Part shown: in pieces, positions 1-5,196 of the stretch
Position numbering within the stretch: position 1 is the first letter of the stretch
Layout: every line of letters begins with the position of its first letter
Source of the DNA: JBDRZD01 sp964623395
GTDB taxonomy: Bacteria > Hydrothermota > Hydrothermia > Hydrothermales > Hydrothermaceae
Assembly (NCBI GenBank): GCA_964623395.1
Contig: CAZUSI010000083.1
Span: 1 to 5,196 of the forward strand
DNA length: 5,196 nucleotides
Direction of reading: 5' to 3'
Made by a program: the position numbers and the translations under genes
The notes under the pieces: model-generated
What the model saw: only the letters and a program-made list of their open reading frames with translations
Told to the model about the DNA's origin: nothing
Database searches by the model: none

Positions 1-5
1 GGAGG
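1..5 (+). promoter_or_regulatory. Shine-Dalgarno core (GGAGG) of the aconitase gene
   Basis: GGAGG lies three bases upstream of the ATG at 9-11. It is a perfect match to the core complementary to the 3' end of bacterial 16S rRNA. The spacer is shorter than the usual 5-9 bases but still within the tolerated range. No other start in the window has a comparable site, which marks this gene as the one with independent ribosome loading. The sequence begins at this motif, so anything further upstream, including the promoter, is not visible. Confidence 0.7.
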
Positions 6-8
6 CTT

Positions 9-2669
9 ATGAAAGGTTTAAAGAAATTTAAAAAATCTTTAAAGATTAAAAAAAACAAATTTTTTTATTTTTCAATTTTTGATTTTTCAAAAGAGTTTAG
101 TTTTGATATTTCAAAATTGCCTTTCAGTTTAAGAATTCTTCTTGAAAATATTTTGAGAAATTATGATGGTAAAGAAATAAATGATGAAATCCTTTCTTAT
201 TTTTCAAAATATGATGGAAAAACAAAATTTCAGAAGGAATTTCCCTTTTATCCATCAAGGGTTTTACTTCAAGATTTTACAGGTGTTCCTCTTGTTGTTG
301 ACCTTGCTGCAATGAGAAACAAAATGAAAGAAATGGGTAAAGACCCAAAGAAGATAAATCCCTATATTCCTTGCCATCTTATAATAGACCATTCTGTTCA
401 AGTTGATTTTTATGGAACAGAATATTCCTTTAATAAAAATGTTGAAAAGGAATATGAAAGGAATAGTGAAAGGTATGTCCTTTTAAAGTGGGCTCAAAAC
501 TCCTTAAAAAATTTTAAAATTTTTCCACCTGGAAGTGGAATAATTCACCAAATAAATCTTGAATATATAGCAGAAGTTATTACAAAGAGAAAAATTGATG
601 GAGAAATTTATTTGTTTCCTGATACACTCATAGGAACAGATTCCCATACAACAATGATAAATGGAATAGGTGTTCTTGGATGGGGAGTAGGAGGTATTGA
701 AGCAGAGGCAGTTATGCTTGGTGAACCAATTTATTTGATTTTTCCAGAGGTTATAGGAGTTAAATTAAAGGGTAAATTAAAGGAAGGGATAGGAAGCACT
801 GACCTTGTCCTTTATCTTACAAAAAAATTGAGGGAGAAAAAAGTTGTTGGTAAATTTGTTGAGTATTTTGGAGAAGGATTAAAAAATCTTTCAGTTTTTG
901 ATAGAGCAGTTGTTTCAAATATGGCTCCTGAATATGGTTCTACATGTGGCTTTTTCCCAATTGATGAAAAGGTTTTAGAATATCTTGAATTTACAGGAAG
1001 AAATAGAGAAATTGTTGAAAGATATGTAAAAGAAAATTCATTATTTTATGATTATTCGGATGAACCAATTTATTCAGATATTGTTGAAATAAATTTGGAT
1101 GAGATAGAAACATGTGTAAGTGGTCCATCAAGACCTCATGATATGATCTATTTAAATGAAGTTAAGAACAAAATAAATAATTTCATAATTGAGAAAAGAA
1201 AGGATGGGATAAAAAAGGCAAAAATTTCCTTTAATGGGATTGAATATGAAATAAAAGATGGTTCTGTTGTTATTGCTGCAATTACAAGTTGCACAAATAC
1301 ATCAAATCCATATCTTTTAATAGGTGCAGGAATTTTAGCAAAAAAGGCAGTTCGCTTCGGTTTAAAGACAAAGCCATATGTAAAAACAAGTTTTGCACCA
1401 GGTTCTGTATTTGTTAAAAATTATCTTGAAAAATCAGGACTCCTTCCATATCTTGAAGCACTTGGATTTCATATTGTTGGTTTTGGATGCACAACATGCA
1501 TTGGAAATTCAGGTCCTTTACTTCCTCAAATTGAAAAAATTATAAAAGAGAATGATTTAATTGTTTCATCATGTATTTCGGGAAATAGAAATTTTGAAGC
1601 AAGAATACATCCACTTGTGAAAATGAACTTCTTGATGTCTCCTCCTTTGGTAATTGCTTATGCAATAAAAGGTGATATTTTATGGAATCCTTATGAAGAA
1701 CCCATTGGTTTTGACCCAAATGGAAACCCTGTTTATTTAAAGGACATATGGCCTGATTCTTCTGAAATTGAAGAGTATATAAAAAAATTTATTTCAAAAA
1801 AGGAATTCAAAAAATCATATTCAAAAATATTTGAAGGTGATGAAAATTGGAAAAAACTTAAGGCACCAAAAGGTGATTTATTTGAGTTTGATCCATCTTC
1901 AACATATATAAAAGAACCACCATTTTTTAAAGATTTTAAAGGAGAAGAGATTGGAATTAAGGATATTAAAAATGCAAGATGTCTTGCTTTTTTAGGTGAT
2001 TCAATAACAACAGACCATATATCACCTGCTGGTAAAATAAATGAGGATTCACCTGCTGGAAAATATTTAATTTCCCTTGGTATTAAACCATCTGAATTTA
2101 ATACATTTGGAGCAAGAAGAGGAAATCATGAAGTTATGATAAGGGGAACATTTGGAAATATTAGATTAAAAAATAAACTTGTTGATAAAGAAGGTGGATT
2201 TACAATTAAGTTTCCTGAAAATTCTCTTATGACAATTTATGATGCAGCAATGAAATACAAAGAGGAAAATGTTCCACTTTTAATAATTGCTGGCAAAGAA
2301 TATGGAAGTGGTTCATCAAGGGATTGGGCTGCAAAAGGGACTTTTCTTTTGGGAATAAAGGCAGTTATTGCAGAAAGTTTTGAAAGAATTCATAGGTCAA
2401 ATCTTGTTCAACTTGGTGTTTTACCCTTACAATTTTTAGAAGGTGAAAGTGCAGAAAAAATCGGAATAAAAGGTGATGAAATTTTTGATATTGAAGGTCT
2501 TGAAGAAAATGTTTATCCATTAAAAAAACTTAAAGTAAGAGCGAAAAAAGATGGTGAGGAAAAAGTTTTCGAAGTTATTTTAAGGTTAGATACATATATG
2601 GAAATAGAATATATGAAATTTGGTGGAATACTTCCTTATGTTCTTTCAAAATTTATAAAGAGAAAATAA
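9..2669 (+). CDS. acnA: Aconitate hydratase, AcnA/IRP1 type (full length, 886 aa)
   Basis: Aconitase reversibly isomerises citrate to isocitrate through cis-aconitate, in the cytoplasm, using a [4Fe-4S] cluster. Seen here: the cluster ligands Cys428, Cys494 and Cys497, in TSCTNTSNP and GCTTCIGNSGP, with the C-x65-C-x2-C spacing of E. coli AcnA and IRP1. Also present are DHS at 127-129, GTDSHTT at 209-215, the substrate-binding arginines of SGNRNFEARIHP (Arg527, Arg532), GDSITTDHISPAG at 663-675, RRGNHE at 703-708, and the swivel-domain motif GKEYGSGSSRDW at 762-773. Domains 1-3 fill roughly residues 60-560 and the swivel domain roughly 680-830. The 886 residues are close to the 891 of E. coli AcnA, and the N-terminus aligns well with it, supporting ATG 9. 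No in-frame stop is visible in the few bases upstream, so a longer start cannot be formally excluded. The first 17 residues contain nine lysines. The related 2-methylisocitrate dehydratase AcnD is the main alternative, but no prp genes are present. The stop is one base from the next gene. Confidence 0.95.
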   Translation: MKGLKKFKKSLKIKKNKFFYFSIFDFSKEFSFDISKLPFSLRILLENILRNYDGKEINDEILSYFSKYDGKTKFQKEFPFYPSRVLLQDFTGVPLVVDLAAMRNKMKEMGKDPKKINPYIPCHLIIDHSVQVDFYGTEYSFNKNVEKEYERNSERYVLLKWAQNSLKNFKIFPPGSGIIHQINLEYIAEVITKRKIDGEIYLFPDTLIGTDSHTTMINGIGVLGWGVGGIEAEAVMLGEPIYLIFPEVIGVKLKGKLKEGIGSTDLVLYLTKKLREKKVVGKFVEYFGEGLKNLSVFDRAVVSNMAPEYGSTCGFFPIDEKVLEYLEFTGRNREIVERYVKENSLFYDYSDEPIYSDIVEINLDEIETCVSGPSRPHDMIYLNEVKNKINNFIIEKRKDGIKKAKISFNGIEYEIKDGSVVIAAITSCTNTSNPYLLIGAGILAKKAVRFGLKTKPYVKTSFAPGSVFVKNYLEKSGLLPYLEALGFHIVGFGCTTCIGNSGPLLPQIEKIIKENDLIVSSCISGNRNFEARIHPLVKMNFLMSPPLVIAYAIKGDILWNPYEEPIGFDPNGNPVYLKDIWPDSSEIEEYIKKFISKKEFKKSYSKIFEGDENWKKLKAPKGDLFEFDPSSTYIKEPPFFKDFKGEEIGIKDIKNARCLAFLGDSITTDHISPAGKINEDSPAGKYLISLGIKPSEFNTFGARRGNHEVMIRGTFGNIRLKNKLVDKEGGFTIKFPENSLMTIYDAAMKYKEENVPLLIIAGKEYGSGSSRDWAAKGTFLLGIKAVIAESFERIHRSNLVQLGVLPLQFLEGESAEKIGIKGDEIFDIEGLEENVYPLKKLKVRAKKDGEEKVFEVILRLDTYMEIEYMKFGGILPYVLSKFIKRK

Positions 2670-2670
2670 T

Positions 2671-3465
2671 TTGAAAAGAAAATATTCGCAGGTATTCCTT
2701 GTAAAACACGAGATTGCAAAAAAAATTGTTGATTCAATGAATTTAAAAAAGGGTGAATGGGTTATTGAAGTAGGTCCTGGAAAAGGGATTTTAACAAAAG
2801 AACTCCTTTCAAGAAATGTAAGGGTTATAGCAATTGAAATTGATAGAAAACTGTGTCAATATTTAAGAGAAAATGTGATAGACCTTGATTTTTATCTTGA
2901 AGAAGGAGATGTTTTAAAAATAAATTTTTCTGAAATTTTAAAAAAATATAAATTAAAGAAAATAAAAATTGTTTCAAATTTACCCTATCATATAACAACG
3001 CCATTTCTTGAAAAAATAATAGAAGAAAGAAACATTTTTGAAGAAATCTATTTGACTTTACAAAAAGAAGTTGTTGATAGAATAACTGCAAAGCCAGGAA
3101 ACAAAATTTATGGTTCATTAACAATATTTATAAATTATTTTATGGATGTAAAGCCCCTTTTCCCAATACCAAGATTTTTCTTTAGACCAATTCCAAAAGT
3201 AAGTAGTATATTTGTCAAATTTGTTCCAAGAGAAAAACCATATCCTATTTGTAAAGATGAGAAAATATTTTTTCAACTTGTAAGGAAAGTTTTTTCTCAA
3301 AGAAGAAAACAGATAAAGAATGTTTTAAAAGAATTTTTAAAAGAGGAAGAAATTTCTGAACTTTCAAAATTTTATGACCCTGAAAAAAGAGGAGAAGAAT
3401 TTTCTCCTTCTGATTTTGCCTTTATAAGTGATTTTATTTATGAAAGAAAAAATGAAAGAGGGTGA
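2671..3465 (+). CDS. rsmA: 16S rRNA (adenine1518-N6/adenine1519-N6)-dimethyltransferase RsmA (KsgA), TTG start
   Basis: RsmA transfers four methyl groups from S-adenosylmethionine to two adjacent adenines in helix 45 of 16S rRNA, a late step and checkpoint of small-subunit assembly. The 264-residue protein has the Rossmann methyltransferase order: an N-terminal SQVFL motif (6-10, usually GQNFL), motif I EVGPGKG (33-39), acidic ribose-binding Glu56 in IEIDR, Asp80 in EGDVL, catalytic NLPY at 103-106, QKEVVDRI at 131-138, PIPKVSS at 173-179, and the C-terminal QRRKQIKN at 210-217. E. coli KsgA has 273 residues. The start must be TTG 2671: an in-frame TAA at 2656-2658 closes the frame upstream, and the next ATG (residue 23) would delete the SQVFL motif. 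A weak AAAGAG at 2657-2662 is the only ribosome-site candidate, so coupling to the aconitase stop one base away is likely. Erm-type 23S methyltransferases share the fold, but the NLPY, PKV and RRK pattern and the RNA-modification neighbour favour RsmA. Confidence 0.93.
   Translation: MKRKYSQVFLVKHEIAKKIVDSMNLKKGEWVIEVGPGKGILTKELLSRNVRVIAIEIDRKLCQYLRENVIDLDFYLEEGDVLKINFSEILKKYKLKKIKIVSNLPYHITTPFLEKIIEERNIFEEIYLTLQKEVVDRITAKPGNKIYGSLTIFINYFMDVKPLFPIPRFFFRPIPKVSSIFVKFVPREKPYPICKDEKIFFQLVRKVFSQRRKQIKNVLKEFLKEEEISELSKFYDPEKRGEEFSPSDFAFISDFIYERKNERG
3452..3465 (+). other. rsmA/trmI coding overlap (14 bases)
   Basis: The trmI ATG at 3452 lies inside the last codons of rsmA, whose TGA is at 3463-3465. 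Upstream of this ATG there is only a weak purine run (GAAAG), so translation of trmI probably depends on ribosomes finishing rsmA. If ATG 3440 or GTG 3428 is the real start, the overlap grows but the conclusion is the same. Confidence 0.65.
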
Positions 3466-4210
3466 AATATTTTTACTCTATGGAGATGAAAAGGCAAATT
3501 ATCTTATAAAGTATGAGAAAAACAAAGAAATACATACTCATAAAGGAAAAATAGTTTTACCTGAAAAACTTTTCTATGGTGATAAAATTATTTCATCAAA
3601 AAATTTCCCCTTTTATGTTCTTTATCCTGATACCTCTTATCTTTCAATGAAGGTAAAAAGAAAAACAACAATTGTATATCCAAAGGATGCAGGTTTTATA
3701 ATATTAAATCTTGGAATAAAATCTGGTGACAAAGTTTTAGAAGTTGGAACAGGTTCTGGTGCCTTTACAATAATTTTATCAAATGCAGTTGGAGAAAATG
3801 GAATTGTATATTCCTTTGAAAGAAGAAAAGATTTTCTTGAAAATGCAAAGGAAAATTTTGAAAAATTTGCAAAATTTAAAAATGTTATATTTTACAATAT
3901 GGACCTTGAAAAGGAAATTTTAGAAAATATAGAAGTTGATGCAGTTTTTATAGATGTTCCAGAACCCTGGAAATTAATTCCCAATTTAAAAAAACTTTTA
4001 AAAAGTGGAAAGGCTCTTGCAAGCATTTCTCCAAATATTGAACAAATAAAAAAGACAAAAGAAAAACTTATTGAGGAAAAATTTGTGAGGATAAGGATTT
4101 GCGAAATAATTTTAAGGGAAATGCTTGTAAGGGAAGAGGGGACAAGACCAAAAGAATATTCAATAACACATACAGGATATTTAATTTTTGCAAATAAAGT
4201 AAATGAATAA
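3452..4210 (+). CDS. trmI: tRNA (adenine-N1)-methyltransferase TrmI (m1A58 / m1A57-58)
   Basis: TrmI methylates N1 of adenine 58 (in some archaea also 57) in the tRNA T-loop using S-adenosylmethionine, as a homotetramer, and helps stabilise tRNA in thermophiles. Counting from ATG 3452 (252 aa), the small N-terminal domain runs to about residue 60. The catalytic domain shows RKTTIVYPKDA at 70-80 with Tyr76, motif I EVGTGSGAFT at 97-106, the acidic SAM-binding Glu123 in YSFERR, and the family's DxPEPW at 168-173 with Asp168 as the expected catalytic acid. It ends with the HTGY motif at 240-243. The start is uncertain: in-frame GTG 3428 and ATG 3440 are also open, and GTGAT at 3428-3432 could serve ATG 3440. 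I chose 3452 because the MKEGE opening best matches the length of known archaeal and Thermus proteins before the first strand. The gene overlaps rsmA by 14 bases (26 or 38 with the earlier starts) and amrS by 8. Exact target position is inferred from family. Confidence 0.9.
   Translation: MKEGEIFLLYGDEKANYLIKYEKNKEIHTHKGKIVLPEKLFYGDKIISSKNFPFYVLYPDTSYLSMKVKRKTTIVYPKDAGFIILNLGIKSGDKVLEVGTGSGAFTIILSNAVGENGIVYSFERRKDFLENAKENFEKFAKFKNVIFYNMDLEKEILENIEVDAVFIDVPEPWKLIPNLKKLLKSGKALASISPNIEQIKKTKEKLIEEKFVRIRICEIILREMLVREEGTRPKEYSITHTGYLIFANKVNE
4203..4210 (+). other. trmI stop / amrS start overlap (ATGAATAA)
   Basis: The amrS ATG (4203-4205) lies five bases ahead of the trmI TAA (4208-4210), giving an eight-base overlap in a different frame. 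No GGAG-like ribosome site precedes the ATG; the upstream bases are an A/T-rich run ending in AAAGTAA. This is a typical termination-reinitiation junction and ties the two genes into one transcript. Confidence 0.75.
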
Positions 4211-5196
4211 ATTTTTAAAGGAAGCAAAATTTTATAGAAAAGAAAAAGATGGACTTGTATGTGAAACATGTGAAAGGGAATGTCTTTTAAAGGAAGGACA
4301 AACTGGATTTTGTAAAACAAGAAAAAATATAAATGGTAAAATATATACAATTTGTTATGGTGATATATCATCAATTTCATTAAATCCAATAGAAAAAAAA
4401 CCCTTTTACCATTTTTATCCAGGAACTTATGCAATGACAGTTGGTTCATGGAGTTGCAATTTCACATGTCCCTGGTGTCAAAATTTTGAAATAAGCAAAT
4501 TCCCCCCAAGAAATGAATATTATATTTCACCAGAAGAATTCATAGAAATATGTTTAAAATATAAGGCAGATGGAACATCAATAAGTTTTAATGAACCAAC
4601 CCTTTTATTTGAATGGAGTTTAGATGTCTTTAAAATTGCAAAAAAGAAAAATTTATACAATACTTATGTTTCAAATGGATATATGAAAGAAAAAGTTTTA
4701 TATTCTTTAATTGATTCAGGTCTTGATGCAATAAATATAGATTTAAAAGGAGATAAAAAAGTTTATGAAAAATATTGTGGAAGTGATTTTGAAAAAGTAT
4801 TTAGAAACATAAAAATTTCATCAAAATTAATACATACAGAAATTGTTTCTTTAATAATTACAAATGTTAACGATAAATTTTCAGTTTTTGAAGATATTGC
4901 AAAAAGAATTCTTGATGAAATAGGAGATGAAATCCCATGGCATATAACGAGATATTTTCCTGCTTATAAATTTAAGGAACCAGAAACAGATGTAAAAAAA
5001 ATTGAGGAGATAATTGAGGGAATAAAAAATTTTGGATTTAAATATGTTTATATTGGAAATGTCCCTTATCATAAGTATAACAACACTTATTGTCCAAATT
5101 GTTCAAATCTTCTAATTGAGAGGGGAATAATGGAAGTTCTTGAAAACAAATTAAAAGATAAAAAATGCCCCTTTTGTGGTTTTGAAATAAATATAA
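4203..5196 (+). CDS. amrS: AmmeMemoRadiSam-family radical SAM enzyme AmrS (3' end cut by window)
   Basis: This open frame has no stop before the window ends; 331 codons are visible. It is a PflA-like radical SAM enzyme: the [4Fe-4S] motif CNFTCPWC gives C-x3-C-x2-C at Cys85, Cys89 and Cys92, followed by QNFEIS. Before it come a four-cysteine block (Cys20, 23, 27, 37) and the family signature NPIEKKPFYHFYPGT. Later elements are FNEPT (129-133), VSNGY (156-160), INIDLKG (177-183) and WHITRYFP (246-253). A C-terminal pair of CxxC motifs (297/300 and 322/325) resembles a zinc ribbon or extra cluster site. This layout is that of the AmmeMemoRadiSam system radical SAM protein, whose gene often lies with those for Memo and AMMECR1 homologues. 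To my knowledge its substrate is not firmly established. The family usually ends a few residues after the last CxxC, so very little should be missing. Memo and AMMECR1 are not in the window; they could lie downstream. Glycyl-radical activase is the alternative, but the cysteine blocks and KKPFYHF argue against it. Confidence 0.9.
   Translation, partial: MNKFLKEAKFYRKEKDGLVCETCERECLLKEGQTGFCKTRKNINGKIYTICYGDISSISLNPIEKKPFYHFYPGTYAMTVGSWSCNFTCPWCQNFEISKFPPRNEYYISPEEFIEICLKYKADGTSISFNEPTLLFEWSLDVFKIAKKKNLYNTYVSNGYMKEKVLYSLIDSGLDAINIDLKGDKKVYEKYCGSDFEKVFRNIKISSKLIHTEIVSLIITNVNDKFSVFEDIAKRILDEIGDEIPWHITRYFPAYKFKEPETDVKKIEEIIEGIKNFGFKYVYIGNVPYHKYNNTYCPNCSNLLIERGIMEVLENKLKDKKCPFCGFEINI

Noticed and set aside
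30..80. Poly-A and poly-T runs near the left edge as a regulatory or terminator element
   Set aside because: They fall inside the aconitase reading frame as Lys and Phe codons, and no GC-rich stem precedes the T run.
9..2669. 2-methylisocitrate dehydratase AcnD or homoaconitase instead of AcnA
   Set aside because: Length and motif order follow AcnA/IRP1 closely. No methylcitrate-cycle or lysine/2-oxosuberate genes are nearby. Substrate choice cannot be proven from sequence alone.
2640..2675. Possible terminator or promoter between aconitase and rsmA
   Set aside because: Only one base is intergenic, there is no hairpin with a T run, and A/T-rich hexamers here are no more promoter-like than the surrounding coding DNA.
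2825..3300. Two minus-strand open frames (2825-3124 and 3118-3300) inside rsmA
   Set aside because: Both are fully antisense to conserved rsmA motifs including NLPY, are rich in Phe, Leu and Tyr, and have no ribosome site or family resemblance.
2671..3465. Erm-type 23S rRNA methyltransferase (macrolide resistance) instead of RsmA
   Set aside because: The fold is shared, but NLPY, QKEVVDRI, PIPKV and QRRKQIKN together match RsmA, and the gene sits in a housekeeping operon with no resistance context.
3892..4449. Minus-strand open frame of 185 codons across the end of trmI and start of amrS
   Set aside because: It lies antisense to two well-supported genes. Its Phe/Leu/Ile-rich translation is what the complement of A-rich coding DNA gives, and it shows no recognisable motif.
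4881..5072. Minus-strand 63-codon open frame
   Set aside because: It is antisense to the conserved C-terminal part of amrS, with low-complexity hydrophobic and Asn/Lys composition; a chance frame in A+T-rich DNA.
4203..5196. Pyruvate formate-lyase activating enzyme
   Set aside because: The radical SAM core is similar, but the N-terminal four-cysteine block, the KKPFYHF signature and the terminal CxxC pairs fit AmrS, and no glycyl-radical enzyme gene is adjacent.

Overview
The window is a tightly packed, single-strand block of four protein genes on the + strand with almost no non-coding DNA. In order they are a full-length AcnA/IRP1-type aconitase, the 16S rRNA dimethyladenosine methyltransferase RsmA (KsgA), a TrmI-type tRNA (m1A58) methyltransferase, and a radical SAM enzyme of the AmmeMemoRadiSam family (AmrS) that is still open at the right edge. 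No RNA gene, mobile element, CRISPR array, hairpin terminator or convincing internal promoter was seen. There is no intergenic gap longer than 1 base, apart from the 8 bases before the first start codon.

The junctions look like those of one transcript. One base separates the aconitase stop from the TTG start of rsmA. rsmA overlaps the methyltransferase gene by at least 14 bases, and that gene overlaps amrS by 8 bases (ATGAATAA). The only strong Shine-Dalgarno core is GGAGG at the very left edge, so the downstream genes probably depend on translational coupling. The operon's promoter and its end lie outside the window.

Functionally, aconitase is a central-carbon [4Fe-4S] enzyme. The next two proteins methylate structural RNA: the 3' end of 16S rRNA and the T-loop of tRNA. 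The last is a [4Fe-4S] radical enzyme of a conserved but poorly understood three-gene family. The last three genes all encode S-adenosylmethionine-using enzymes. Two of the four products need oxygen-sensitive iron-sulfur clusters, which fits an anaerobe or microaerophile (inference).

The DNA is very A+T-rich and the coding strand is purine-rich. Arginine is written almost only with AGA/AGG, Ile often with ATA, and CpG is nearly absent (13 by hand count in 5196 bases). With a TrmI gene, which in bacteria is best known from thermophiles and actinobacteria, and a GGAGG ribosome-binding core, this suggests a low-GC, possibly thermophilic bacterium, perhaps from an uncultured lineage. That placement is a weak inference and an archaeal source is not strictly excluded.
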